Assembly (NCBI RefSeq): GCF_000696185.1
Contig: NZ_KK853997.1
Span: 4,485,981-4,549,980, forward strand
Origin: Kitasatospora cheerisanensis KCTC 2395
GTDB taxonomy: Bacteria; Actinomycetota; Actinomycetes; Streptomycetales; Streptomycetaceae
Direction of reading: 5' to 3'
DNA: 64,000 nt
Below, in pieces: positions 28,741 through 37,850 of this stretch. The translations under genes and the position numbers were made by a program. The notes under the pieces were generated by a model. The model did no database searches. It was given only the letters and a program-made list of their open reading frames with translations, and was not told the origin of the DNA. Positions within the stretch are counted from its first letter, which is position 1. Every line of letters begins with the position of its first letter.

Positions 28741-31229
28741 CTAGTCGTCGACCTCGGCCACGCCCGTGATGCGGTGCAGGGCGAAGGTGCGGACCTCGTC
28801 GGAGAGGTGGTCGTAGGCGGTGACGAAGCCGCCCTCGACCTTCACCGGGTCGATGACGCGCTGCGAGGACAGGCCCTCCGCGTTGATGTAGCCGATCCAC
28901 ATGCGCTCGCCGAGCAGGACGGCGGTCTGCAGCGAGGCGAGCGTGTCGGCGGCGGCGGTGCGCGGAACGGCCGCGCCCGCCGGGCCGGCGACGGCCTCCT
29001 TGCGGGGCGCGGTCGCGGCCCGGTCGCCGGCCCGGATGGCGCGGACGGCGGCGGTGAGCAGGGTGTCGTCGGGCCGGGCCGGCCCGTCCGGGACGGGGGT
29101 GGGGGCGGTGCGCGGCGGGGTGCGGCGGGCATCGGGGCGGGTGATCACGACATCGCCCTCGGCGGACTCCGCGGCGGGCGCGTATCCCATCGTGCGGAGC
29201 ACGGTGAGCAGGATGTCCGGCGGGGCCTGCGCGGCGAGCACGGTCGGCGCGAGCAGCCGCAGCCGCAGCTCGGCGGCGCGCCGGTCGGCGAGGACCTCGC
29301 CGAGCAGCCGGGGGTCGTCGCAGCGCAGGTAGGAGCTCGCGGCGCCGACGCGCAGGATGCCGTGCCGGCGGGCGACGTCGTCGATCAGGTAGGCGAGCGG
29401 CTGCGGGACGGGCGTGCGGGAGTGCTGGGCGAGGAACCCTTGCAGGTCGACGGCGGTGCGGCCGGCGTCCAGGGCGCGGCGGACCGAGTCGGGGGTGAAG
29501 CGGTAGACGGTCGCGCCGCCCTTGGACTCGATGTCGGCGCAGAGGGCGAGGGCCTGTGCGAGCGGGGTGAGCAGCGGGCCGGGCGCGATCGCGGTGAGGT
29601 CGGGCTGCAGGATGACGTGGTCGAGGGGTTCGGGCAGCAGCGGGGCGAGGACGGGCGTCGGGTCGGCGCCGTCGAGCAGGGCGCGGGCGGGGGCGGCGAG
29701 CGCGCCGCGGCCGGTGACGCCGAGCAGTTCGGCCTCGTGCAGGGTCCACTCGGTGAGCCGGTCGCGCAGCTCGTGGCCGTCGGGCCCGGTGGGGCCGCCG
29801 CGCAGCGGGCGGTGCCAGCGCAGCGCGGGCAGCAGGGCGTCCGCGCCGGCGGCGGTGCCGGCGGGCAGCTCGGCGAGCCGGGTGAGGGCGGCGCGGCGGA
29901 CGGACGGGGCCAGGGTGCGGTCGAGTTCCGGCCCGAGGGCGGCGCGCGGCCGGCCCTTGCCGTCGGGGGTGCCGGTGAGCCGGCCGACTCGGGTGGCGGC
30001 GAGCCAGGCGCGGGCGAGCAGCGTCCAGCGGTCGGCGGTGTCCTGCTGCCGCCACTGGTCGTACGCGGGGGTCGGCGCCCACACTTCGTCGATCTCGCCG
30101 TCGGGGGCGACCAGCCCCGCGGTGTACGCGAGTTCGAGCCAGAACGCGGCGTCGGCCTCGGAGCTCTCCAGCAGCGCGGCGGCGCGCTTGAGGTCGCGGA
30201 CGCCGAGGCCGCCGGCCCGCAGGGTGGGCGGCGGGGTGACGCCCCAGGCCTCCAGCAGCTCTTCGAGGACGCGGACGGCGGTGGCGGCCTGCCCGGCGGC
30301 GGTGCGGTCTACCACGGCCGGGTCGCGTCCGACGACGGGTTCCACGGCGGGCGGGGCGGGCTCGACGGTGCGGTGGGTGCGGCCGCCGCGCAGGTGCAGG
30401 GCGAGTTCGCGGGGCAGCACCACCGAGGTCGGGCTGGACGGCAGCAGCAGGCCGCGGGCCAGCAGCCACTCGACGGGGCTGTGCGCGTCCGCGGCGGTCA
30501 CCTGCCGGGCGGCGTCCGGGACGGTGCCGGTCGGCGGCCCCCAGACCAGGCGCTCCAGCAGGCCGGCGGCGGCGGGCGGGGCCTGGTCGAGCAGCGCGGC
30601 CAGCCGCTTGCGGTCGCCGAGCAGCGCGGTGAGCGCGGCGACGGCGGTGACCGGGTCGGGGGTGGGCGGCAGCCCGGCGCCGGCCAGCAGCTGCTGGAGG
30701 CGGGCGGGCGACATGCCGACGGTGGCCTCGGCCAGGGTCGGGCCGAGGCCGGTGCGGCCGGGGTTGAGCGCGCTGGGGGCGAGCGCCTCGCGGACGGCGA
30801 GGACCAGGCGCAGCGCCGAGTCCGGCCCCCAGACCAGGGCCTGTTCGCGCAGCCGGGCGAGCGCGGCCGGGAGCGCGGCGGTGACGGCGGCCCGGTCGAC
30901 CGGGTCGGCGCCGGGGTGCGGCTTGACCCGGGCGGGCCCGGCCAGCAGGTTGCGGACCACGGTGTCGGACGCGCCCTCGGGCGCGGCGGCCAGCGCCTCG
31001 GCGGTCTGCAGCGTGAAGCGGTCCAGCCGTTCCAGGGCACGCAGCACGGACGCCCGGCCGGAGAGCCGGGCGGACAGCTGGGTGAGGTCGGTGGGCACCG
31101 GGTTCAGCAGGTCGGGGCGGGCCCGGAGCAGCGCGGCGACAGCCTCGTCCTCCCGGCCGCGGAGTTCCTCGGCCAGCGTCCGGGGGCGCCTGTGCGGGTG
31201 GCGCGCGGCGCGCTCTGCGGTGCGGTCAT
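28741..31229 (-). CDS. Helicase_C_3 / WYL-like domain protein (frameshift at 31182-31186)
   Basis: An approximately 829-residue protein. The N-terminal two thirds are helical and Leu/Ala-rich with winged-helix-like repeats (ASVLRALERLDRFTLQTAEALAA). The middle matches the XPB/Ssl2-like helicase C-terminal family (VILQPDLTAIAPGP, STRTPVPQPLAYLIDD-type region). The last 70 residues look like a WYL domain (RMWIGYINAEGLSSQRVIDP...AYDHLSDEVRTFALHRI). The start ATG 31229 gives MTAPQSAPRATRTGAP, then one base missing in the G run 31182-31186 restores RTLAEELRGREDEAVAALL. No ATPase motifs, so it probably partners the XPB helicase at 23621. Confidence 0.8.
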
Positions 31230-31415
31230 CCGCTCCAGATTAGTCAACACCCCGGCCGAGGCCCAGAACGGTGGGCGAACTCCCGGCGAATCCGGGCGCC
31301 GGCCCGGGCCCGACGGGGCGTCGGGGACGGCCGGCCGGGGCTCGCTTCGGGCGGGTGCGGATGGGTACCGTCTCGGTGCGGCGGGATGTGCGACGTGAGG
31401 GCGGGTGGCGGGGCG

Positions 31416-32258
31416 ATGGCGGGCGGCTCGTGGTGGCGCGAGGACGGGTCGGCGGACGGCGCGGACAGCGGGGAGAGCGTGTACGTGCCCGCGCAGGCGC
31501 CGCCGCCGCCGGCCCCGGCCGTCCCGCCGCCGCCGACGGTGCCGCCGCAGCCGGCGGCGCCGCCGGTCGGGTTCGACAAGCCGCGCCTGCCGCCGGCCGA
31601 CCTGCTGCCGCCCGGGCCGTCCCCGGACGAGGTGGACCGGGCCGCGCGGTGGGCGGAGGGGCGCGGCCGGGCCGACGTCACCTCGGTGTTCCCCGGCTGG
31701 ACCGAGGTGTACTTCGACCTGCCGACGGAGGAGCCGGAGCCGACGGCGGCCCCGAGCCGGAGCCGGAACCCGAGCCCGTGCCCGAGCCGGAACCCCCGCC
31801 GAGCCGCGCCCCGGCCTCGGCAGGCAGGTCCTGCGCCTGCTGTTCGGCAAGCCGCAACCGGCCCCCGAGGCCGCGCCGGAAGCCCCGCCCGCGGCCCGGC
31901 GGGCGGCGGGGCGCGGCGGCCCGCGCCGCTGCTGCTGCTCGGCGCGCTGCTGCTGGTCGGCGGCGCGGTGGTCGGCAACCTGCTGGTGATGCTGCTGGGC
32001 TGGGGCCTGGCGTACCTGTCGAGCGGGCTGTCCGACCTGATGAAGAAGTTCGCCGTGCTGGGCATCCCGCTGCTCACGGTGTCCGGCCTGACGCTGTGGA
32101 ACTGGGGCCGGGAGAAGGGCCGCTGGGGCGCCGCGCTGGCCCCGGGCACCGATGCGGGCCACGCCACCTGGGCGGCCGCGCCGGGCGTGCTGCGGATCGC
32201 GGCGGGCCTGACGGCGCTGTTCCTGCTGGCGGTGACGCTGCGCCGGCGCCGCTCGTAG
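31416..32258 (+). CDS. Proline-rich membrane protein (three compensating one-base deletions)
   Basis: About 281 residues when repaired. A Pro/Ala-rich cytosolic part leads to VTSVFPGWTEVYFDLPTEEPEPTAA. As printed, the frame 31754-31920 reads as unlikely Arg/Ser/Pro sequence. Adding one base in each C run at 31750-31753, 31793-31797 and 31920-31922 gives Pro-Glu repeats and then GLGRQVLRLLFGKPQ before LLLLGALLLVGGAVVGN, without changing the end of the gene. Two or three membrane helices follow. The start could also be ATG 31386. Function unknown. Confidence 0.6.
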   Translation: MAGGSWWREDGSADGADSGESVYVPAQAPPPPAPAVPPPPTVPPQPAAPPVGFDKPRLPPADLLPPGPSPDEVDRAARWAEGRGRADVTSVFPGWTEVYFDLPTEEPEPTAAPSRSRNPSPCPSRNPRRAAPRPRQAGPAPAVRQAATGPRGRAGSPARGPAGGGARRPAPLLLLGALLLVGGAVVGNLLVMLLGWGLAYLSSGLSDLMKKFAVLGIPLLTVSGLTLWNWGREKGRWGAALAPGTDAGHATWAAAPGVLRIAAGLTALFLLAVTLRRRRS

Positions 32259-32268
32259 CCGGGCGGGT

Positions 32269-33276
32269 TCAGCCCGCGCCGAGGATGTGCAGCAGGTCGG
32301 CGATCAGGAAGTGCGCGCCGGTGTAGCCGATGCCCTGGAACCAGAGGCGGTCGTCGACGGGGAAGGCGCGGTGGGCGCGGACCGCGCCGAGGGTGCGCCA
32401 GGCGGGGGAGGCGAGCGCGGCGTTGAGGCCGTTGCGGTCGGGGTCGCCGTACCCGGCGTAGAACAGCACGTCGCCGTCGGCGCGGGCGAGCTGGTCGGGG
32501 GCGGTCTCGACGGCGAACTGGTCGGTGTTCTGCGGGTCGGGCCGGGGCAGTCCGAGGTCGGCGAGGACGCTGCCGGGGAAGTTCTGCCGGGCGTACAGGC
32601 GGACGGTGGGGGAGCCCTCGACGAACCGGACCAGGCTGACGTGCTGCCCGGTGAGGCCGGCGGCGGCGAGGGCCCGGCCGGACTGGTCGAGGTGGCGGGC
32701 GTAGGCGGCGACCACGGCGGCCGCCTGCTCGCGGCGGTCCAGGGCCTCGGCGTGCAGGTGGAAGTTCTCCTTCCAGGGGGCGCCGGTGGTCTGCGTGAGC
32801 ACGGTCGGGGCGAGGCCGCGCAGGAGGTTCAGGTGGGCGGCGTCCCGGGTCCGGTTGGAGAGGATCAGCTGCGGGCGCAGGCTGGCGATCGCCACCGGGT
32901 CGGGCGGGTCGCCGATGTCGCCGACCACGGCGATCCGGGCCAGCCAGGAGGCCGGCCAGTAGTCGGGCAGGCCCGGGGCCAGGGGCGCCTTGGCGGCGCC
33001 GACCGGCGGGATGCCGAGGGTGATCGCGGAGTCCAGTTCGGCGGTGTCCAGGGTGATCACCCGGGTCGCCCCGCCGGGCACGGCGACCGGCCCGTCCGCG
33101 CCGTCGACGGTGACGCTGGGTGTCGGGCTGGGGCTGGGCGAGGGCGAGGGCGGCGGCGAGCCGCCGGCCGTCCCCGGCAGCGGCGGGGCGGCGGGCAGTT
33201 CGTGCGGGCCGCAGCCGGCCAGCAGGACGGCGCCGAGCCCGGCGAGGGCGGCACGGCGCGAGAGCGGGGGCGGCAC
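32269..33276 (-). CDS. Siderophore-type ABC substrate-binding lipoprotein
   Basis: A 335-residue lipoprotein of the FhuD/BtuF (Peripla_BP_2) fold. Twin-Arg-like start MPPPLSRRAALAGLGAVLLAGCG, lipobox LLAGC, then a Pro/Ser linker. The two lobes follow (VITLDTAELDSAITLGIPPVGAA; SLRPQLILSNRT; LGLPRPDPQNTDQFAVE), joined by a long helix. It binds ferric siderophores or a related ligand at the membrane surface. No permease gene is adjacent, and I see no clear iron-box operator before it. It converges on the proline-rich membrane gene. Confidence 0.88.
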   Translation of the reverse strand: MPPPLSRRAALAGLGAVLLAGCGPHELPAAPPLPGTAGGSPPPSPSPSPSPTPSVTVDGADGPVAVPGGATRVITLDTAELDSAITLGIPPVGAAKAPLAPGLPDYWPASWLARIAVVGDIGDPPDPVAIASLRPQLILSNRTRDAAHLNLLRGLAPTVLTQTTGAPWKENFHLHAEALDRREQAAAVVAAYARHLDQSGRALAAAGLTGQHVSLVRFVEGSPTVRLYARQNFPGSVLADLGLPRPDPQNTDQFAVETAPDQLARADGDVLFYAGYGDPDRNGLNAALASPAWRTLGAVRAHRAFPVDDRLWFQGIGYTGAHFLIADLLHILGAG

Positions 33277-33385
33277 CTGGGACCTCCGGCGGCTCCGGTG
33301 GCACGGTCGGACTCCAGCAGTATGTCCGTAATGCGGTCCTCCGTCCGGCTTTTCCGGGCGAATCCGCCCTGACTAGGCTGGCGGC

Positions 33386-33991
33386 ATGGCTCTCACCGTC
33401 GGCTTCGACCTCGACATGACGCTGCTCGACACCCGTCCGGGCATCAGGACCACCTACGACGCGCTGGCCGCCGAGACCGGGACGTTCATCGACTCCGAGC
33501 TGGCGGTCAGCCGGCTGGGGCCGCCGCTGGTGCACGAGCTGGCCCACTGGTTCCCGGCCGAGCGGGTGGACGCGGTCGCCGACCGGTACCGGGAGCTGTA
33601 CGTGGAGCACGCGGTGTCCGGCTCGCTGGAGCTGCCCGGCGCACTGGCGGCGGTCGCGGCGGTGCGGGCGGTCGGCGGCCGGGTGCTGGTGATCACCGGC
33701 AAGTGGGAGCCGAACGCCCGCCGCCACCTGGACGCCATCGGGCTGGAGGTGGACGCGCTGGTCGGCGACCTGTGGGCGGAGACCAAGGGCGACGCGCTGC
33801 GCGAGCACGGTGCGCACGTGTACGTCGGCGACCACCTGGGCGACATCCGGGGCGCGCGGGCCGCCGAGGCCGTCGCGGTCGGCGTGGCCACCGGCCCGTA
33901 CAGCGCCGCCGAACTGGCCGCGGCGGGCGCGGACGCGGTGCTGCGCGACCTCACCGAGTTCCCCGACTGGCTGGCCGCGCACCTGGCCTGA
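33386..33991 (+). CDS. HAD-superfamily hydrolase
   Basis: A 201-residue phosphatase of the HAD type. Motif I is GFDLDMTLLDT with Asp8 and Asp10, motif II VLVITGK (about 101-107), motif III near KGDALREHG, motif IV YVGDHLGDIRGA. The cap domain is the small helical type inserted after motif I, as in phosphoglycolate phosphatases, but the substrate is not evident. ATG 33386 starts right at motif I with a normal lead. It is convergent with the small membrane gene at 33999. Confidence 0.88.
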   Translation: MALTVGFDLDMTLLDTRPGIRTTYDALAAETGTFIDSELAVSRLGPPLVHELAHWFPAERVDAVADRYRELYVEHAVSGSLELPGALAAVAAVRAVGGRVLVITGKWEPNARRHLDAIGLEVDALVGDLWAETKGDALREHGAHVYVGDHLGDIRGARAAEAVAVGVATGPYSAAELAAAGADAVLRDLTEFPDWLAAHLA

Positions 33992-33998
33992 CGGCCGC

Positions 33999-34253
33999 TC
34001 AGGAGGCGGCCGCGGCCTCCCGGGCGGCGCGCCGGCGGCGGGACTCGGCGCGGGCGGTGGCGAACAGGCCGACCAGCGCCACCAGCAGCCCGAGCGGCAT
34101 CATCATGGACAGCCCCCACGCGATCGACGGCAGCCGCGGCAGGTCGAGGAGGTACGGCACCACGGTGGCGATGGTGGCGAGGGTGCCGAGAACGAACACC
34201 ACGCCGCCGACGCGGACCAGGTTCTCACCGAGATCGCGGGACCGACCAGTCAC
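33999..34253 (-). CDS. Small membrane protein, 84 residues
   Basis: Two clear membrane helices, VVFVLGTLATIATVVPYLL and LSMMMPLGLLVALVGLFA, joined by a short loop, with a basic C-terminal tail (RAESRRRRAAREA). Starts MTGRSRDLGENLVRVG. Conserved-looking but not assigned to a named family by me. It sits 7 bp after the HAD gene end on the opposite strand. Confidence 0.7.
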   Translation of the reverse strand: MTGRSRDLGENLVRVGGVVFVLGTLATIATVVPYLLDLPRLPSIAWGLSMMMPLGLLVALVGLFATARAESRRRRAAREAAAAS

Positions 34254-34299
34254 TGCTGCACTCCTTCGCGCGGGCTTTGTGCCAGTTTCCCACGTGTGT

Positions 34300-34371
34300 C
34301 CCCGCCGATCGGCGGGGGCACGGGCGCGCGCATTCCACCTGAACGCTCAGGATTCCCAGGAAGCTCTCAGG
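34300..34371. promoter_or_regulatory. Divergent region with 18-bp palindrome and CTCAGG repeats
   Basis: Between the small membrane gene (minus) and the esterase gene (plus). CCCCGCCGATCGGCGGGG is a perfect palindrome at 34300-34317. CTCAGG occurs at 34346-34351 and 34366-34371, exactly 20 bp apart, the spacing of response-regulator dimer sites on one DNA face. Role inferred. Confidence 0.4.
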
Positions 34372-34421
34372 CATGCTGAATCCTTCGGGGAAATCGGCAG
34401 GGAACGAGGGCGCGCGGCGGC

Positions 34422-35555
34422 ATGGGTCTGACCAGTCACAAGGTGCTGGCACTGTCGGCACTGGTCTCGGCGCTGATGGTGGCCGGCACGGTCTGGCTGT
34501 GGCCCCGGCTGGCCCGGCAGAGCTGGCGGGCGGTGCTCGGCCGGCTGGGCACCATCGTCGGCACCCAGCTCGCGGTGATGTGCACGCTGGGCCTGCTGGC
34601 CAACAACTACTTCGCGTTCTACAGCAGTTGGGCCGACCTGCTGGGCACCGGCGACGACGGCCCGGTGACCATCCAGAACCAGCTGCTCGGCCGCACCCGC
34701 GGCGTGGAGCGGATCAGCGCGGAGAACGTCCGCGACACCGGCGCGATGGGCCGCGACCCGGGCCAGGTCGGCCGGCTGGAGAAGGTCCGGCTGCCCGGCG
34801 CGGCCACCGGCCTGTCCACCGAGGGCTACGTCTACCTGCCGCCGCAGTACTTCCAGCCCGGCTTCAAGGACAAGCACTTCCCGGCAGCGATCGTCATCAC
34901 CGGCTTCCCCGGCGACGCCAAGAACCTGATCACCAAGCTGAACTACCCGGCGGTGCAGCTGAAGCTCAGCACCGAGGGCAAGGCCAAGCCGACCGTCCTG
35001 GTGCTGATGCGCCCGTCGCCGGCGATGCCCCGCGACACCGAGTGCGAGGACGTGCCGGGCGGCCCGCAGTCCGACCGCTACTTCAGCGCCGACGTGCCGG
35101 CCGCGCTGCGCTCCTCGTACCGGATCGCCGGCGGGCCGGGCAGCCTCGGCGTGATCGGCAACTCCACCGGCGGGTACTGCGCGCTGAAGCTGGCGATGCG
35201 TCACCCGGACGTGTTCTCCGCCGCGGTGTCGCTGTCCGGCTACTACAAGGCCGCCGAGGACCCGACCACCGGCGACCTGTTCGGCGGCGACCAGCAGCGC
35301 CGCGACGAGGCCGACCTGACCTGGCGCCTCGGACACCTGCCGGCCCCGGGCACCGCGCTGCTGGTCGGCGGCAGCCGGGAGGGCGACGGCGACTACTTCG
35401 CCGAGACCGAGCGGTTCCGGGCCGCCGCCAAGGGCACCGCGACCACCGTCTCGGCGATCACCCTCGACACCGGCGGGCACAACTTCAACACCTGGTCGCG
35501 GATGCTCCCGGCCTCGCTCGGCTGGCTCGGCGGGCACCTCTCCGACCCCTCCTGA
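34422..35555 (+). CDS. Membrane-anchored alpha/beta-hydrolase (antigen-85/esterase-D-like)
   Basis: A 377-residue protein with two N-terminal membrane helices (VLALSALVSALMVAGTVWLW; TIVGTQLAVMCTLGLLA) and an extracytoplasmic hydrolase domain. The nucleophile elbow is GVIGNSTGGYCALKLAMRHPD with Ser in GNSTGG, and the family stretch FSAAVSLSGYYK follows. The catalytic His is probably in TGGHNFNTW. It belongs to the esterase-D/mycolyltransferase-like group. It acts outside the cell; the natural ester is unknown. Confidence 0.86.
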   Translation: MGLTSHKVLALSALVSALMVAGTVWLWPRLARQSWRAVLGRLGTIVGTQLAVMCTLGLLANNYFAFYSSWADLLGTGDDGPVTIQNQLLGRTRGVERISAENVRDTGAMGRDPGQVGRLEKVRLPGAATGLSTEGYVYLPPQYFQPGFKDKHFPAAIVITGFPGDAKNLITKLNYPAVQLKLSTEGKAKPTVLVLMRPSPAMPRDTECEDVPGGPQSDRYFSADVPAALRSSYRIAGGPGSLGVIGNSTGGYCALKLAMRHPDVFSAAVSLSGYYKAAEDPTTGDLFGGDQQRRDEADLTWRLGHLPAPGTALLVGGSREGDGDYFAETERFRAAAKGTATTVSAITLDTGGHNFNTWSRMLPASLGWLGGHLSDPS

Positions 35556-35880
35556 CCGGCCCCGCGTCACTGCGCGCAACTCGGTGCGCGCAAAGAGTTT
35601 CGACCCGCGCCGACCCCGGGTATGCAGCCATCGCGCGGGCGGACCAGCGGCTGGTCCACGAGATGCCCGCCCCGAGCCGACGGGAGGTGTGGGCCGATGG
35701 ACGGCGCAGCAGGCGCGAGGCACGGCCACACCCCGGCCCGGAATCCCGTCGCCGTTCCGGCGCACGCTGAGGGATCATTGCCCCACTGAGTGACCAGGCC
35801 GCCCGTTCCCGGCGGCCGAGCCGCACATCCATCCGCGACCCGACGGGGTCGCTCGCACCCGACACCGAGGACTTTTCGAG
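35556..35880. other. 325-bp leader/intergenic region before the second csp gene
   Basis: Holds the esterase 3' flank, an inverted GCGCGCAA-type cluster near 35573-35593, and one possible 30-codon ORF (35697-35789). The last 90 bp form the csp leader with GAGG before 35881. No other coding signal is seen. Confidence 0.5.
35697..35789 (+). CDS. Possible 30-residue leader ORF upstream of csp
   Basis: ATG 35697 follows a strong ribosome site, GGGAGGTG, by 8 nt. The product starts MDGAAGARHGHTPARNP and ends GSLPH at TGA 35787-35789, 91 bp before the cold-shock gene. Third positions are G/C-rich, but base composition alone cannot show coding. It may be a small protein or a regulatory upstream ORF. 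Without comparison this is only a candidate. Confidence 0.3.
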   Translation: MDGAAGARHGHTPARNPVAVPAHAEGSLPH

Positions 35881-36264
35881 ATGCCCACCGGCCAGGTCAA
35901 GTGGTTCAACGAGACGAAGGGCTACGGCTTCCTGTCGCGCGACGACGGGGGCGAGGTCTTCGTCCACACCAAGGCGCTGCCCGCGGGCGTCACCACCCTG
36001 AGGCCCGGGCAGCGCGTCGAGTTCGGCATCGCCGCGGGCCACCGCGGCGACCAGGCGATGAGCGTGACGCTGCTGGACGCGCTGCCGTCGGTGGCGGCGA
36101 ACCAGCGCAAGAGCGCCGACGACATGGCCCCGATCGTGCAGGACCTGATCACCAAGCTGGACAGCGTCCTCCCCGGCCTGCAGCGCGGCCGCTACCCGAG
36201 CAAGCCGGAGGGCCAGAAGATCGCCATGGTGCTGCGCGCGATCGCCGACCAGTTCGACGTCTGA
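35881..36264 (+). CDS. Cold-shock domain protein with C-terminal extension
   Basis: A 127-residue protein. The first 65 residues are a CspA-type OB fold with RNP1 KGYGFLSR and RNP2 VFVHTKAL. The remaining 60 residues (AANQRKSADDMAPIVQDLITKLD...GRYPSKPEGQKIAMVLRAIADQF) form a helical extension found in one actinobacterial csp group. It probably binds RNA, with the extension adding another contact. It is convergent with mqnD and separated by a hairpin at 36275-36303. Confidence 0.9.
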   Translation: MPTGQVKWFNETKGYGFLSRDDGGEVFVHTKALPAGVTTLRPGQRVEFGIAAGHRGDQAMSVTLLDALPSVAANQRKSADDMAPIVQDLITKLDSVLPGLQRGRYPSKPEGQKIAMVLRAIADQFDV

Positions 36265-36274
36265 CCCCGGCTCA

Positions 36275-36303
36275 GGGTCCGGCCCCTGCCCAGGGCCTGA
36301 CCC
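36275..36303. terminator. Shared terminator between csp and mqnD
   Basis: GGGTCCGGCCC (36275-36285) pairs with GGGCCTGACCC (36293-36303) at 10 of 11 positions around a CCTGCCCA-type loop. It fills the 43-bp gap between two convergent genes, so it can serve both. CTCAGGG also repeats on either side. Confidence 0.65.
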
Positions 36304-36307
36304 TGGC

Positions 36308-37159
36308 TCAGGGGAACGCCAGCGCGCCCGGGTCGACGGCGGGGACGAGTCCCTGCTCGGCGGCCCGGGTGAGCAGGCCGCGCACCGCGGCGTAGCCGTC
36401 CTCGCCGAGGTCGGCGGTGAACTCGTTGACGTACAGCCCGATGTGCTGCTCGGCGACGGCCGGGTCCATCTCCTGGGCGTGCGCCAGCACGTACTCCCGG
36501 GAGGCCGCCGGGTCCGCCCAGGCCTGCCGCACCGAGGCCCGCACGGTGTCGGCGAGTCCGCGCAGCCGCTCGGCGCCCAGCGAGCGCCGGGCCACGATCG
36601 CGCCCAGCGGGATCGGCAGCCCGGTCGCCGCCTCCCACGCCTCGCCCATGTCGGCCAGGCAGTGCAGCCCGTACTGCCCGTACGTGAACCGGGCCTCGTG
36701 GATCACCAGGCCGGCGTCCACCCGGCCGTCCCGCACGGCCGGCATGATCTCGTGGAACGGCAGCACCACGATCTCGCCGAACCCGCCCGGCACCGCCTCC
36801 GCCGCCCACAGCCGGAACAGCAGGTACGCGGTGGAGCGCTCGCTCGGCACGGCCACCCGCCGCCCAGCCAGCTCGGCCGCGTCGAGCGGCGCGGCGGTCA
36901 GCACCAGCGGCCCGCAGCCCCGGCCCAGCGCCCCGCCGCACGGCAGCAGCGCGTACTCGTCCAGCACCCACGGCAGTTGGCCGTAGGAGATCTTCAGGAC
37001 GTCCAGTTCGCCGCGCTCGGCCAGCCCGTTGGTGACGTCGATGTCCGCGAACCGGACCTCGGGCGCGTCCGCGCCCGCGACCAGGCCGTGCGCCCAGGCG
37101 TGGAACACGAACGTGTCGTTCGGGCAGGGGGAGTAGGCGACACTCAGCGGCTCGGCCAT
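36308..37159 (-). CDS. mqnD: 1,4-dihydroxy-6-naphthoate synthase (futalosine pathway)
   Basis: A 283-residue periplasmic-binding-protein-like enzyme converting cyclic dehypoxanthine futalosine to 1,4-dihydroxy-6-naphthoate, a late step in menaquinone synthesis. It begins AEPLSVAYSPCPNDTFVFHAW; SPCPNDTF is the MqnD signature. KISYGQLPWVLDEYALLPCGGALG and HEARFTYGQYGLHCLADMGEAWE follow, including the catalytic-site His of VIHEARFTY. Its start overlaps the mqnB stop region by 16 nt, so the two are coupled. Confidence 0.94.
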   Translation of the reverse strand: MAEPLSVAYSPCPNDTFVFHAWAHGLVAGADAPEVRFADIDVTNGLAERGELDVLKISYGQLPWVLDEYALLPCGGALGRGCGPLVLTAAPLDAAELAGRRVAVPSERSTAYLLFRLWAAEAVPGGFGEIVVLPFHEIMPAVRDGRVDAGLVIHEARFTYGQYGLHCLADMGEAWEAATGLPIPLGAIVARRSLGAERLRGLADTVRASVRQAWADPAASREYVLAHAQEMDPAVAEQHIGLYVNEFTADLGEDGYAAVRGLLTRAAEQGLVPAVDPGALAFP

Positions 37160-37839
37160 GGCGGGACCTCCTGGAGCAGACGGGACACCGGCAGCGCCGC
37201 GAAGGCCCGCTCCAGGGCCGCCAGCGCCTCGCCGATCCGCCAGGCCGCGCGGTCGCGCGGCCCGACGGCATTGGACACGGTCCGCAGCTCCCCCGCCGCG
37301 AGGCCGAAACGGGCGGCCGCCTCGGCCACCCCGAACCCCTCCATCGCCTCGGCCAGCGCCCGCGGGTGACGCTCCCTCAGCCGCTCGGCGCGCCGCGCCG
37401 AACCCGTCGCCGTGGAGACCGTCAGCACCTCGCCGACCGCCCCGCCGGTCGCCCCCGCGAGCAGCTTCGCCAGCTCGTCCGGCACCGCGTACCGGGCCGT
37501 GCCGAAGCCCAGCTCGGTGACGTCCGCGAAGCCGTCCGGCGTCTCCGCGCCCAGGTCGGCCGCCACCAGGGCGTCCGCGACCACCAGCGACCCGATCGGC
37601 GCGGCGGGCGCGAAACCGCCCGCGATGCCCGCCGACAGCACCAGCCGGAACCCGCCGCGGGACAGCGCCACCGCGGTGCCGGCCGCCGCCGCGGCCGGGC
37701 CGACGCCCGCCGCCAGCACCTCGACCCGGGGGTCCTCGCCGAGCCCCCGGCGCACCGCCTCGGCCTCCGCGGGCACGGCGACGACGACGAGCAGCCCGGC
37801 GGCGGGGCCGGACTGCTCGGGACGGAGCTCAGCGGTCAT
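37144..37839 (-). CDS. mqnB: Futalosine hydrolase
   Basis: A 231-residue nucleosidase of the PNP/MTAN fold that removes the purine base from futalosine. Family segments: VVVAVPAEAEAVRRGLG, LVLSAGIAGGFAPAAPIGSLVVAD, MEGFGVAEAAARFGL (the Met-Glu active-site pair) and TVSNAVGPRDRAAWRI, where the Asp region corresponds to the base-binding residue. Located directly upstream of mqnD with a 16-nt overlap. DUF2771 follows on the 5' side, 11 bp away, so all three may be one operon. Confidence 0.93.
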   Translation of the reverse strand: MTAELRPEQSGPAAGLLVVVAVPAEAEAVRRGLGEDPRVEVLAAGVGPAAAAAGTAVALSRGGFRLVLSAGIAGGFAPAAPIGSLVVADALVAADLGAETPDGFADVTELGFGTARYAVPDELAKLLAGATGGAVGEVLTVSTATGSARRAERLRERHPRALAEAMEGFGVAEAAARFGLAAGELRTVSNAVGPRDRAAWRIGEALAALERAFAALPVSRLLQEVPPWPSR

Positions 37840-37850
37840 CGACCGGAGGT

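Noticed and set aside
36308..37159. MqnA instead of MqnD
   Set aside because: The N-terminal SPCPNDTF signature and the overlap with mqnB point to MqnD.
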